A stretch of 64,000 nt of DNA from DATARR01 sp044868005. GTDB lineage: Bacteria > Acidobacteriota > Thermoanaerobaculia > Multivoradales > UBA5704. The notes under the pieces were generated by a model. It searched no databases. It was given only the letters and a program-made list of their open reading frames with translations, and was not told where the DNA came from. The translations under genes and the position numbers were made by a program. How positions within the stretch are numbered: position 1 is the stretch's first letter; each line of letters starts with the position of its first letter. This document shows, piece by piece, positions 9,401 to 17,410 of the stretch. Where the stretch lies: NCBI GenBank assembly GCA_044868005.1, contig JBIOVX010000229.1, positions 1 through 64,000 of the forward strand. Direction: 5' to 3'.

Positions 9401-11102
9401 TCAAAACGCGGTGAGGTCCTGCGCGTTTTCGCCCGACGGCGCTCGCTTGGCCTCCGGGGGTAACGACGGCACCCTGCGGCTGTGGGACGTCGCCTCCGGC
9501 GAGGCCCTCGCGGTTCTCGAAGGGCATCAAAACGCGGTGATGTCCTGCGCGTTTTCGCCCGACGGCGCTCGCCTCGCCTCCGCGGGCGACGACGGCACCC
9601 TGCGGCTGTGGGACGCCGACTCCGGCGAGGCCCTCGCGGTTCTCGAAGGACACCCAATCGCGGTGATGTCCTGCGCGTTTTCACCCGACGGCGCTCGCCT
9701 TGCCTCCGCGGGCGATGACGGCACCCTGCGGCTGTGGGACGCCGACTCTGGCGAGGCCCTCGCTGTTCTCGAAGGGCACCTAATCGCGGTGTGGTCCTGC
9801 GCGTTTTCATCCGACGGTACTCGCCTCGCCTCCGCGGGCTCCGACGGCACCCTGCGGCTGTGGGATGCTGCCTCCGGCGAGGCCCTCGCGGTTCTCAAAG
9901 GGCATCGAGGCTGGGTGAGATCCTGCGTGTTTTCGCCCGACGGCGTTCGCCTCGCCTCCGCGGGCTCCGACGGCACCCTACGGTTGTGGGATGCTACCTC
10001 CGGCGAGATCCTCGCGGTTCTCGAAGGGCATCCAGACGCGGTGAGGTCCTGCGTGTTTTCATCCGACGGTACTCGCCTAGCCTCCGCGGGCTCCGACGGC
10101 ACCCTGCGGCTATGGGACGCCGACTCCGGCGAGGCCCTCGCTGTTCTCGAAGGGCGTCGAAACGCGGTAAGGTCCTGCGCGTTTTCGCCCGACGGCACTC
10201 GCCTGGCCTCCGCGGGCGACGACGGCCTGTGGCAATGGGACGCCGACTCCGGCGAGGCCCTCGCTGTTCTCGAAGGGCATCGAAACTTGGTGTTGTTCTG
10301 CGCGTTTTCGCCCGACGGTGCTCGCCTCGCCTCCGCAGGCGACGACGGCACCCTGCGGCTGTGGGACGTCGACTCCGGCGAGGCTCTCGCTGTTCTCGAA
10401 GGGCATCGAAACGCGGTGAGGTCCTGCGCGTTTTCGCCCGACGGCGCTCGCCTGGCCTCCGCGGGCAACGACGGCACCGTGCGCCTGTGGGACGCCGACT
10501 CCGGTGAGGCCCTCGCTGTTCTCGAAAGGCATCGAAACTGGGTATGGTCCTGCGCATTTTCACCGGACGGCGCTCGTCTGGCCTCCGCGGGCAACGACGG
10601 CACCGTGCGCCTGTGGGACGCCGACTCCGGTGAGGCCCTCGCCGTGCTCCAAGGACATCGCCACACGGTGTTGTCCTGCGCGTTTTCGCCCGACGGCACT
10701 CGCCTGGCCTCCGCCGACGACGGCACCGTGCGCCTGTGGGACGTCGGCTCCGGAGAGGCCCTCGCGGTGCTCCGAGGACATCGCAACTGGGTGATGTCCT
10801 GCGCGTTCTCGCCCGACGGCGCTCGCCTGGCCTCCACCGGCGACGACGGCACGGTGCGGCTGTGGGACACGGCGACGGGAAAGCCGGTTGCCTGGCGGGC
10901 TGAGATGCTTCCTGAGAGCGAGCACGTTGTGCTCCGCGCCGACGACTCCAGCACTATTGAGGTAAGCCCAGGCGCGTGGCGGTGGCTGGGCTGGTTGGCG
11001 AAGGACCCGGCGACCGGCGCGCTCACCCGCTACCCGGCGGAGATCTTCGGGCTATTGCCGGAGACACAAGTCACTGCCACCCGGTTATACTCCCGCACAT
11101 GA
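6405..11102 (+). CDS. TIR-NACHT-pentapeptide-WD40 STAND protein
   Basis: This 1565-residue NLR-like signal-transduction ATPase has the following order: an unassigned helical domain (1-100), a TIR domain (146-300; RYFISYAQKN, then DGDILAGDRW, and a candidate NADase glutamate E224 in HEL), a NACHT/STAND ATPase (Walker A GEYGMGKTT near 389-397, Walker B AIFDGLDE near 473-480), helical arms, a pentapeptide-type stretch (~812-918), 13 WD40 repeats (~950-1500) and a tail. In known TIR-STAND proteins, ligand binding by the repeats drives oligomerisation and TIR-mediated NAD cleavage or signal production; here that role is inferred. Repeats 8 and 12 each lack one residue. Its stop overlaps the start of the next small gene by 4 bp. 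Confidence 0.92.
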   Translation: MDAIRLGRDGAKLLLDQLGDELGRADQKRLEALLDRIGPNARIRLSEALSTLYPEQDREAALTSFRQLRSRVQAAAKEAGIAFALAADTRTRSEPEDRWCWFEGGDPTLGQLGVFAQGEIKASPVQDPVPQKAVLVEFEDGKPVVRYFISYAQKNRRLARDLAERLQLRLGNSSDFRFRPWQDGDILAGDRWHEEIQAAIEACHFGLLLLSHDFLASKYIAQHELPRFVPQVPDLASGRRRAVPVGLKPVPFDGSVDLKGLADVQVFRDGEGKSFSERTAETTKDRFTDELLQQVLRITRKLITPSGSQVAAASREPREPDEPELLAAELLCRLPTEEGWRFVPTRAALASLEKMEGAAGGTGSQVDALETLLEWAKTVDGPPFFALLGEYGMGKTTTCEAFTRRLLEQRKKDPNLPVPVYVDLRRLGDRARSEPPLAAILDTVLSYSPRSGQTQGLSTERIIALVREGKALAIFDGLDEVLVHLTPAQGNRFTRQLWSILPKGERHRRPERTNGEIAVRGKLLISCRTHFFRTLREERTHFTGEDREALSASDYRALVLLPFTESQVEEYLQKSLPGSAVPRILDLIRSIHNLPELAERPYTLSLIAKHIPQLEQWKLEGRKVTGVTLYRHMVQSWLERDMGKHQLTPDHKLRLMERFAAELWRSRKRSWNVEEVEQWLIDFLTEHPRLAAHYEGKDRDLLKEDLRTATFLVREGEDEFRFAHTSLLEFFLASHLARGLKERRLEAWDLPRPSLETLDFLGQILAEEESAASWLVWREIRSQYRPRISELALAYALRAIEKDHPAPVLAGFRLEGADLRGWQIAGKQSAPLLNLQSASFRGARLREARFERVDLSRCDFEAANLARAEILDSRARTARFPEASLAGTVFRRVDLDGSDFTGGRLHRTQWLRCHLDEVSGLVEGQPGALFAACEPEERFLPGSDLCSRPLLVGLTGHLGAVIACAFSPEGVRLASAGDDGTLRLWDADSGEVLAVLEGHQNAVRSCAFSPDGARLASGGNDGTLRLWDVASGEALAVLEGHQNAVMSCAFSPDGARLASAGDDGTLRLWDADSGEALAVLEGHPIAVMSCAFSPDGARLASAGDDGTLRLWDADSGEALAVLEGHLIAVWSCAFSSDGTRLASAGSDGTLRLWDAASGEALAVLKGHRGWVRSCVFSPDGVRLASAGSDGTLRLWDATSGEILAVLEGHPDAVRSCVFSSDGTRLASAGSDGTLRLWDADSGEALAVLEGRRNAVRSCAFSPDGTRLASAGDDGLWQWDADSGEALAVLEGHRNLVLFCAFSPDGARLASAGDDGTLRLWDVDSGEALAVLEGHRNAVRSCAFSPDGARLASAGNDGTVRLWDADSGEALAVLERHRNWVWSCAFSPDGARLASAGNDGTVRLWDADSGEALAVLQGHRHTVLSCAFSPDGTRLASADDGTVRLWDVGSGEALAVLRGHRNWVMSCAFSPDGARLASTGDDGTVRLWDTATGKPVAWRAEMLPESEHVVLRADDSSTIEVSPGAWRWLGWLAKDPATGALTRYPAEIFGLLPETQVTATRLYSRT
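9265..10880 (+). repeat. 13 near-identical WD40-encoding repeats, 126-bp period
   Basis: The segment TCCTGCGCGTTTTC recurs at a strict 126-bp spacing (42 codons), with two 123-bp steps (repeats 8 and 12). Most of each unit is identical at nucleotide level, including synonymous sites. The variation concentrates in the four codons after EGH (QNAV, PIAV, LIAV, RGWV, PDAV, RNLV, RNWV, RHTV) and the following residue. This indicates recent duplication or gene conversion with retained diversity at a few surface positions. Confidence 0.95.
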
Positions 11103-11239
11103 AGACCGCCGCCTCCGTTCCCGACGCGGACGAGATCACGCGCCGCCTCAATGAGGTGTACGCAAACGAGTCCTCTGAGCCTGATCCCGTGATCACCAAG
11201 ATCGCCGCGCGATCCCTTCCCAAGGAGTCGTGGAAGTAG
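11099..11239 (+). CDS. 46-residue protein resembling a MazE-type antitoxin tail
   Basis: This small gene begins with an ATG that overlaps the stop of the STAND gene (ATGA), so it is very likely translationally coupled. The sequence (EITRRLNEVYANES, then SLPKESW) resembles the C-terminal toxin-binding tail of MazE-like antitoxins, but the DNA-binding ribbon-helix-helix part is absent and no MazF toxin follows. It may be a stand-alone small regulator of the system or a remnant. The next gene starts 2 bp after its stop. The reading frame is convincing; the function is a guess from motif resemblance. Confidence 0.55.
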   Translation: MKTAASVPDADEITRRLNEVYANESSEPDPVITKIAARSLPKESWK

Positions 11240-11240
11240 C

Positions 11241-11591
11241 ATGCCCAGGGCTTCCATCACTCAGACTCTCAGTGAGCTCGAGGCGCTGGCGCGGTCAGTC
11301 ACTCCGGACGTCACGGCTGACGTGCCCTATCTCGAGCGCCCACACGTGAAGCTTCAGGGCCTCATCGAGGAGATCCGCAAGCTCCTCACCCGGCGAGACT
11401 TCTACCAGGCCCGCAAGCAGGAGGCGACGCGCAATGCCCGGGCCCGCGTCCGGCAAGCACGGTTGACGGCCACTCTTCTGCGGAAAGGCCTCACGGAGCA
11501 TTACGGCCAGGACAACGAGAAACTGGCGGCCTTCAACATCCAACCGTTCCGTGGCAGGAAAAAGCCGAAGAAGCCGGAGGGCTCGCCGTAA
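11241..11591 (+). CDS. Basic 116-residue helical protein, unknown function
   Basis: The ATG lies 2 bp after the preceding stop, so the gene is third in the STAND operon. The protein is mostly helical and strongly basic: the middle (RRDFYQARKQEATRNARAR) and the end (FRGRKKPKKPEG) suggest nucleic-acid or DNA-end association. No signal peptide or membrane segment is seen. I do not recognise the family. Its stop codon is followed directly by the 42-bp palindrome array. Candidate roles are accessory factor of the STAND system or an unrelated passenger; the sequence does not decide. Confidence 0.6.
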   Translation: MPRASITQTLSELEALARSVTPDVTADVPYLERPHVKLQGLIEEIRKLLTRRDFYQARKQEATRNARARVRQARLTATLLRKGLTEHYGQDNEKLAAFNIQPFRGRKKPKKPEGSP

Positions 11592-12240
11592 GGGAGGAAG
11601 CTCATTATCCCCGCTTACATCGAGACGCGGTAAGCAGGGATGGTGACCGTCCCTCGATGCCATGCCTTGCCGCAAGGAGGGACAGTTATCGTCTCCCTCC
11701 AACGCGAGGCGCCGCACGGAGGAACGGCGATCATCCCTGCTTACAACAAGATTCGGTAAGGAGGGACGGTGATCGTCCCTCGACTCAGCTCCTTGTTGTA
11801 AGGAGGGACAGTCATCATCCCTCTCAAACGCGAGGCGCTGCATGGAGGGACAGTGATCGTCCCCGCTTACAACGAGATTCGATAAGGAGGGACGGTAACT
11901 GTCCCTCGATGCAGAGTCCCGTTGCAAGGAGGGACAGTCATCGTCCCTCTCAAACACGAGGCGTTGTACGGAGGGACAGTGACTGTCCCCGCTTACAACG
12001 AGACGCTGCATGGAGGGAGGGTCATTGTCCCTCTTAAACACGAAGCGTTGTATGGAGGGACAGTGATTGTCCCGGCTTGCAACGAGACGCGGTAAGGCGG
12101 GACAGTGGCTGTCCCTCGATGCTGGTTCTTGTTGCGAGGAGGGATAGTCATCGTCCCTCTCAAACACGAGACGCTGCATGGAGGGACAGTCATTGTCCCC
12201 GCTTGCAACGAGAACGTTAAGGAGGGAAGTTCACCTTCCC
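11592..12240. repeat. Array of 42-bp palindromic tandem repeats
   Basis: There are about 15-16 units in exact 42-bp register: the GGGAC-type core starts at 11637, 11679, 11721, 11763, 11805, 11847, 11889, 11931, 11973, 12015, 12057, 12099, 12141 and 12183, with a final one at 12224. Each core is an imperfect palindrome of the form GGGACAGTGATCGTCCC. The linkers fall into three classes (after CCC: TCGATGC, CTCAAACACGAGGC, CGCTTACAACGAG) that follow one another as A-B-C, giving a 126-bp higher-order repeat; one A unit is missing before 12015. Because 42 is a multiple of three, repetitive frames are open on both strands; I do not regard them as genes. The remaining bases to 12321 show nothing recognisable. 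Confidence 0.93.
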
Positions 12241-12321
12241 CCCATAACGTATGGCCGCGAACCGCGGGAAGACGATGATCCCGGCTTCCACCGCGGCCCG
12301 AAACGGAAAGACGGCCGCGGG

Positions 12322-13785
12322 CTACTCTACGCGCCGCTCCCTCTTCGCCTCGTCCACGCTCTTGAAGTCCGGCGCGGGCAGCGCGATCCGCCGTGACGAG
12401 ACGTCCTTGCCGGCGAAGTAGTCGGCGATCGCCGCCTGCACCTCTTCGTTCGGCTCGAGATCCTCGTGGCCGGCGTTCGGCACGATGAGGTGCGTGGCGC
12501 GCGGCATTCCCCAGCGCATCTGCTCCGCCTGATAGGGCGGCGTGTTGCTGTCCAGCGTCCCGGAGATGAACAGGACAGGGACGTCGGAAACGAGGGGACC
12601 GCGGAAGTCGTCGCCCAGATCTACACCCGGGAGCGCGTCACAGATCGCGGGATACGGTCCGTTCAGCTCGTTGCCCAGAATCGAGAGCGGCGCCTGACGG
12701 GCGATTTCGCGATCGCGGCTCGCCGTCGCGCCGCCCGAGCAGCGCATGCCGTAGGCCATGAGGTCGGGCCCGGAGATCTGGTTGTACCGCTTCTCCACGA
12801 ACCAGGCGAGGATCGAAGGATCGCCGCGCTCGAGGGTCAAGAGCAGCGCCGGGAAGACGGGGAAATCGTTGCCGTCGCCGATGTCCAGCACCAGGATGCG
12901 CTGCAGCGCCTCGGGTCCGACGCGCACCTGCACCTTCTCCTTGCGCGCGCGGTCGGTGATCGTCACCGCGATCGGCTCCCGCTCCAGCTTCGCCAGGACG
13001 CGGCGGAGCAGCGCGGCCATGTCGGGGACTTCCCCGCCGATGGACGGGTCCTCGCGCGCGAGCATGGAGAGCTTCGCGAGCTGGGTATCCAGCACGAAGG
13101 GAAGCTTGCGCATGTCGGCCGGGCCCGCGGTGCCGAGGAGAGCGGCGCGCTCCACCGTGCCGCCGTAGGCGCGGATCACCGCGAGCGCGAGGTAGGTGCC
13201 GTAGCTATGGCCGAGCAGGCTGATCTTCGTTGTTCCGAGAGCGCGCCGGAGGTCGTCGACGTCCGCCGCGCTCTCGGCGACCGTGAAACCGGCGGCGTCC
13301 ACGCCCTTCGCCTTCCACTCCTCGACGCAGGCGCGAGTGTCGGCGAGGAGGCGCGGCATCGTCTCGGCGCGAGGAGCGAGGCGCGCCTGCGGCTCGAGAG
13401 GCTTGGCGGCGCAGACCGGCCGCGGCGTAGACATGCCGATGCCGCGCTGGTCGAGGAGGATCACGTCGGCCGTTTTGGCGAGCCGAGCGAGCGAAGGCAG
13501 GGCGAAGGGATTGCGCGCGGCGTTCACGCCGGAGCTGCCGGGGCCGCCGGCGAGATAGACGATCGGCGCCGCGCTCTTCGCCTCTCCCGACCGCAAGCGC
13601 ACGAACGCGAGCTCGACGGAACCGCTTTCCGGATGGGCCCGCCGCAGCGGCACGGTCATCCTCCCCAACTGAGCGTCGAGGTCCACGGCTTGGGTCGGAA
13701 GAGAGAACGGCTCCCAGCGGATCGCCGGCGCCGCGGCGGCCGGCCCGGATACGGCAAGCGCAAGGATGAAAGAGAGAACGTTCAT
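12322..13785 (-). CDS. Secreted alpha/beta hydrolase, TAP/proline iminopeptidase-like
   Basis: This 487-residue exported serine hydrolase has a signal peptide (MNVLSFILALAVSGPAAAA), the oxyanion-hole region YLAGGPGSSG, the DQRGIGMSTP segment typical of proline iminopeptidase/tripeptidyl aminopeptidase relatives, the nucleophile elbow GHSYG, a late Asp in ISGTLDSNTP and a His in NAGHEDLE. It probably trims N-terminal residues from peptides in the periplasm. The ATG at 13785 was chosen because it gives the signal peptide; an upstream GTG would add 28 unconserved-looking residues. It lies 47 bp downstream of the thioesterase gene on the same strand. Confidence 0.88.
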   Translation of the reverse strand: MNVLSFILALAVSGPAAAAPAIRWEPFSLPTQAVDLDAQLGRMTVPLRRAHPESGSVELAFVRLRSGEAKSAAPIVYLAGGPGSSGVNAARNPFALPSLARLAKTADVILLDQRGIGMSTPRPVCAAKPLEPQARLAPRAETMPRLLADTRACVEEWKAKGVDAAGFTVAESAADVDDLRRALGTTKISLLGHSYGTYLALAVIRAYGGTVERAALLGTAGPADMRKLPFVLDTQLAKLSMLAREDPSIGGEVPDMAALLRRVLAKLEREPIAVTITDRARKEKVQVRVGPEALQRILVLDIGDGNDFPVFPALLLTLERGDPSILAWFVEKRYNQISGPDLMAYGMRCSGGATASRDREIARQAPLSILGNELNGPYPAICDALPGVDLGDDFRGPLVSDVPVLFISGTLDSNTPPYQAEQMRWGMPRATHLIVPNAGHEDLEPNEEVQAAIADYFAGKDVSSRRIALPAPDFKSVDEAKRERRVE

Positions 13786-13832
13786 GCCTCTTGAACGCAG
13801 GACCGGCAGTTTGGTTCCGAAAGATGCCGACT

Positions 13833-14252
13833 CTAGGTGCGCGCCTCTTCGATCCGCTCCGCGATCCAATCCGGGATGGGCACGGCCTTGATACCCGTCG
13901 GATCGTTCATCACGCAGCAGGCGCAGGTGCTCCTTCCTTTCGCCAGCACCATGTCGCCGCGCCGGACTTCGAAGCCGTAGGTCATCGATCTCAGACCCTT
14001 GCGCACCACCTGCAGGTGGATCTCCAGCTCGTCGCCGAAGCGGGCCGGCGAGAGGTATTCGCAGGCGACGGAGACACGGGGCCAGGAGAGCTCGCGGCCG
14101 TCCTCCTCCCGCCAGTGGACGCCGGCTCCGATGGCCTTCAAAAACGCGTGCTCGGTGTTCTCCATGAAGACGAGGAAACGCGAGAAGTGGACGATGCCGC
14201 TCATGTCGGTATCCACGTACTCGACCTTCCTTCGGACTTTGATCTCGTGCAT
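13833..14252 (-). CDS. YbgC-type hotdog acyl-CoA thioesterase
   Basis: This 139-residue single hotdog-fold enzyme has the N-terminal 4-hydroxybenzoyl-CoA thioesterase/YbgC motif YVDTDMSGIVHFSRF, in which the Asp is the usual catalytic residue. Its length is normal for the family. Family members hydrolyse short or aromatic acyl-CoA in the cytoplasm; the substrate is not determinable. The start at 14252 fits the family N-terminus. It is divergent from glpK, with only 42 bp between start codons, so the two promoters must be compact or overlapping. Confidence 0.88.
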   Translation of the reverse strand: MHEIKVRRKVEYVDTDMSGIVHFSRFLVFMENTEHAFLKAIGAGVHWREEDGRELSWPRVSVACEYLSPARFGDELEIHLQVVRKGLRSMTYGFEVRRGDMVLAKGRSTCACCVMNDPTGIKAVPIPDWIAERIEEART

Positions 14253-14294
14253 GGCCCCATATGGTATCTCCTGCGTCCTTGCTATGGTTCCCTC

Positions 14295-15797
14295 ATGCCC
14301 CACGTGCTCGCCCTCGACCAAGGGACCACCAGCTCGCGCGCCATCGTCTTCGACGAATCCGGATCGGAGATCGCCCTGGCGCAGCGCGAGATCCGGCAGA
14401 TCTTCCCGCGGCCCGGCTGGGTGGAGCACGACCCGATGGAGATCTGGGAGTCGCAGCTCGCCGTGGCGCGGGAGGCGCTGGCGCGGGCCGGGCTCGGGGC
14501 GGCGGACGTGGCGGCGATCGGCATCACCAATCAGCGGGAGACCACGATCGTGTGGGACCGCGCAACCGGTGCGCCGATGGGCAACGCCATCGTCTGGCAG
14601 GACCGCCGTACCGCCGACGCCTGTGCGCGGCTGAAGCGCCAGGGGCTCGCGCCGCTCTTCCGCGAGCGCACCGGCCTGGTGCTCGACCCCTACTTCTCCG
14701 GCACCAAGCTGGCCTGGATGCTCGACCACCTCCCCGGTCTCCGGGCCGCGGCGGACCGGCTCGCCTTCGGCACCGTCGATTGCTGGCTGATCTGGAACCT
14801 GACCGGCGGCGCGTCCGGAGGGCGGCACGCGACGGACGTCACCAACGCTTCGCGGACGCTGCTCTTCGATCTGCGGACGGCGGACTGGAGCGACGAGCTG
14901 CTGACGATCCTCCAAATCCCCCGCGAGATGCTGCCCGAGGTCTGCTCCTCCAGCGAGGTCTACGGCGAGACGGCCACCGGCCTGCTGGGCGCCGCGGTGC
15001 CGATCGCCGGAGTGGCCGGCGACCAGCAGGCGGCCCTGTTCGGCCAGGCCTGTCTGTCGGCCGGGATGGCGAAGAACACCTACGGCACCGGCTGCTTCCT
15101 GCTGATGAACACGGGCGAGCGGCCCATCCCCTCGCGGTACGAGCTGCTCACCACTCCGGCCTGGCGGCTCGGCGGCCGCACCACGTACGCCCTGGAGGGG
15201 AGCGTCTTCATGGCCGGCGCCGTGGTGCAGTGGCTGCGCGACGGCCTGGGGCTCATCCGCTCCTCCGCCGAGATCGAGGCGCTGGCCGCCAGCGTGCCGG
15301 ACGCGGGGGGCGTCGTCCTGGTGCCCGCCTTCACCGGGCTCGGCGCTCCCCACTGGGACGCCTATGCGCGCGGCGCGCTGGTGGGGATCACCCGCGGCAC
15401 CACGGCCGCCCACGTCGCCCGCGCGGCCCTGGAGGGAATCGCCTTCCAGGTGGTGGACGTCCTCGCCGCCATGGAGGCCGACTCCGGCGTGCGGGTCGCC
15501 GAACTGCGCGTGGACGGCGGCGCGACGGCCAACGACCTGTTGATGCAGCTCCAGGCCGACCTCGCGGGTGTGCCGGTGGTGCGGCCGCGGGTGCAGGAGA
15601 CGACGGCCCTCGGCGCCGCCTACCTCGCGGGCCTGGCGGTGGGCGTGTGGAAGGACACGGACGAGATCGCCGCCCGCTGGCAGGTCGAACGCCGCTTCGA
15701 GCCGGCCCTGGAACCGCACCGGGCGGCGGAGCGGCGGGCCCGCTGGAGCCGCGCGGTGGAGCGGGCGAAGGGGTGGGAGGAGGCGGAGACCTCTTGA
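14295..15797 (+). CDS. glpK: Glycerol kinase
   Basis: This 500-residue FGGY-family kinase phosphorylates glycerol to sn-glycerol 3-phosphate. The N-terminal phosphate-binding motif LALDQGTTSSRA, ITNQRETTIVW, WQDRRT, the YFSGTKLAWML segment and the C-terminal DGGATANDLLMQLQAD all fit GlpK, and the length is normal. The ATG at 14295 begins the conserved N-terminus; no strong Shine-Dalgarno is visible. Its stop overlaps the glpD start as TTGA, so the pair is coupled and converts glycerol to dihydroxyacetone phosphate. No glpF is present in the window. Confidence 0.97.
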   Translation: MPHVLALDQGTTSSRAIVFDESGSEIALAQREIRQIFPRPGWVEHDPMEIWESQLAVAREALARAGLGAADVAAIGITNQRETTIVWDRATGAPMGNAIVWQDRRTADACARLKRQGLAPLFRERTGLVLDPYFSGTKLAWMLDHLPGLRAAADRLAFGTVDCWLIWNLTGGASGGRHATDVTNASRTLLFDLRTADWSDELLTILQIPREMLPEVCSSSEVYGETATGLLGAAVPIAGVAGDQQAALFGQACLSAGMAKNTYGTGCFLLMNTGERPIPSRYELLTTPAWRLGGRTTYALEGSVFMAGAVVQWLRDGLGLIRSSAEIEALAASVPDAGGVVLVPAFTGLGAPHWDAYARGALVGITRGTTAAHVARAALEGIAFQVVDVLAAMEADSGVRVAELRVDGGATANDLLMQLQADLAGVPVVRPRVQETTALGAAYLAGLAVGVWKDTDEIAARWQVERRFEPALEPHRAAERRARWSRAVERAKGWEEAETS

Positions 15798-17356
15798 ACC
15801 GCGCCGCCATGCTGGCCCGGCTCCTCGATGCCGGCGAGGCCTGGGACATCCTGGTGGTCGGCGGCGGCGCCACGGGCCTGGGAGCGGCCGTGGACGCGGC
15901 GGCCCGCGGCTATCGCACGGCGCTGATCGAAGGGCACGATTTCGCCAAGGGCACCTCCAGCCGCAGCACCAAGCTGGTGCACGGCGGCGTGCGCTACCTC
16001 CAGCAGGGGAACGTCACGCTGGTGCTCGACGCCCTGCGCGAACGCGGACGGCTGCTGCGCAACGCGCCGCACCTGGTGCGCAACCTCGCCTTCGTCGTAC
16101 CCAGCTACGACTGGTGGGAGGGCCCCTTCTACGGCGCCGGATTGAAGCTCTACGATCTGCTCGCCGGCAGGATGGGCCTCGAGCCCTCCCGCTTGCTCTC
16201 CCGCGAGGAGACGCTCGACCGCATCCCCACCCTGGAACCGCAGGGCCTGCGAGGCGGCGTCGTCTATCAGGATGCGCAGTTCGACGACGCGCGCCTCGCC
16301 GTGACCCTGGCCCGCACCGTGGCGGACCGCGGCGGCGTGGCCGTGAATTACGTCAAGGCGGTGGGCCTGCTCAAGGAGGGAGGCCTGGTGCGCGGCGCCG
16401 TGGTGCGTGACGAGGAGACGGGCGCGGAAGCCGAGGTGCGGGCGCGGGCCGTGGTCAACGCCACCGGCGTCTTCGCCGACGAGCTGCGGCGGCTGGACGA
16501 TCCCGAGAGCCTGCCGGTGCTGGCGCCGAGCCAGGGGATCCACCTGGTGCTCGACCGCCGCTTCCAGCCCGGCGAGAGCGCCATCCTCGTCCCTCACACG
16601 GACGACCGCCGCGTGCTCTTCGCCGTGCCCTGGCAGGACCGCGTGGTGGTGGGCACCACGGACACGCCGGCCGTCGAGCGCTCGCTGGAGCCGCGCCCGC
16701 GGCCGGAGGAGATCGAGTTCCTCCTCACCCACATCGCCCGCTACCTCACCCGGGATCCGCTCCCTGCGGACGTCCTCTCCTGCTTCGCCGGCTTGCGGCC
16801 GCTGGTGCGCGGCGGCCGCGCCGCGGAGAAGACCGCGGCCCTCTCCCGCGATCACACGCTCCTCGTCTCGCCCTCGGGCCTCGTCACCATCACCGGCGGC
16901 AAGTGGACGACCTACCGCCGCATGGGCGAGGACGCCGTCGATCAGGCGGCCCTCGTGGCCGGCCTCGACGAGCGTCCCTGCCCCACCGCCGATCTCCGCC
17001 TGCACGGCTGGAGCGAGGAGAACCGTCCCGACGCGGCCTGGGCCGAATACGGCGCGGACGCACCCGCCCTCGCCCGCCTCGCCGCCGAGCGCCCCGGCTG
17101 GGACGAGCCCCTCCACTTCAACCTCCCCTACCGCGCCTGCGAGGTGATCTGGGCCGCCCGCCACGAGATGGCCCGCACCGTCGAGGACGTCCTCGCCCGC
17201 CGCACCCGCGCCCTCCTCCTCGACGCCCGCGCCAGCGCCGAGATCGCCCCGGAAGTGGCCCGGCTGCTGGCGGCGGAGCTGGGAAAGGACGAGGCCTGGC
17301 AGCGGGGGCAGGTGGAGGCGTACCGGGAGGTGGCTAGAGGGTATTGGTTGGAGTAA
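15794..17356 (+). CDS. glpD: Aerobic glycerol-3-phosphate dehydrogenase
   Basis: This 520-residue membrane-associated FAD enzyme oxidises glycerol 3-phosphate to dihydroxyacetone phosphate and passes electrons to quinone. It has the dinucleotide-binding motif VVGGGATGLGAA, the GTSSRSTKLVHGGVRYL motif diagnostic of GlpD, and the later ITGGKWTTYRRM segment. The TTG at 15794 was chosen because GGAG lies 5 bases upstream and it overlaps the glpK stop by 4 bp (TTGA); an ATG at 15809 is the alternative. It forms a two-gene glycerol operon with glpK. Confidence 0.96.
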   Translation: MNRAAMLARLLDAGEAWDILVVGGGATGLGAAVDAAARGYRTALIEGHDFAKGTSSRSTKLVHGGVRYLQQGNVTLVLDALRERGRLLRNAPHLVRNLAFVVPSYDWWEGPFYGAGLKLYDLLAGRMGLEPSRLLSREETLDRIPTLEPQGLRGGVVYQDAQFDDARLAVTLARTVADRGGVAVNYVKAVGLLKEGGLVRGAVVRDEETGAEAEVRARAVVNATGVFADELRRLDDPESLPVLAPSQGIHLVLDRRFQPGESAILVPHTDDRRVLFAVPWQDRVVVGTTDTPAVERSLEPRPRPEEIEFLLTHIARYLTRDPLPADVLSCFAGLRPLVRGGRAAEKTAALSRDHTLLVSPSGLVTITGGKWTTYRRMGEDAVDQAALVAGLDERPCPTADLRLHGWSEENRPDAAWAEYGADAPALARLAAERPGWDEPLHFNLPYRACEVIWAARHEMARTVEDVLARRTRALLLDARASAEIAPEVARLLAAELGKDEAWQRGQVEAYREVARGYWLE

Positions 17357-17410
17357 ACCGATCCCAACGGAGCCCCGAAGGGGCGGAGGCAGTTGAGGCG
17401 GTCTGCCCTT

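Noticed and set aside
11295..12179. Repetitive 14-residue-repeat proteins in the 42-bp array
   Set aside because: Frames are open on both strands simply because the period is a multiple of three; there is no ribosome site or non-repetitive domain, and one frame overlaps the gene at 11241-11591.
11592..12240. The array as a CRISPR locus
   Set aside because: The intervals between cores are themselves repeated in three classes rather than unique spacers, and no cas genes are nearby.
14261..15793. Upstream extension of glpD over the whole glpK gene
   Set aside because: The frame is open by composition only; a coupled TTG start at 15794 with a ribosome site gives the normal GlpD length.
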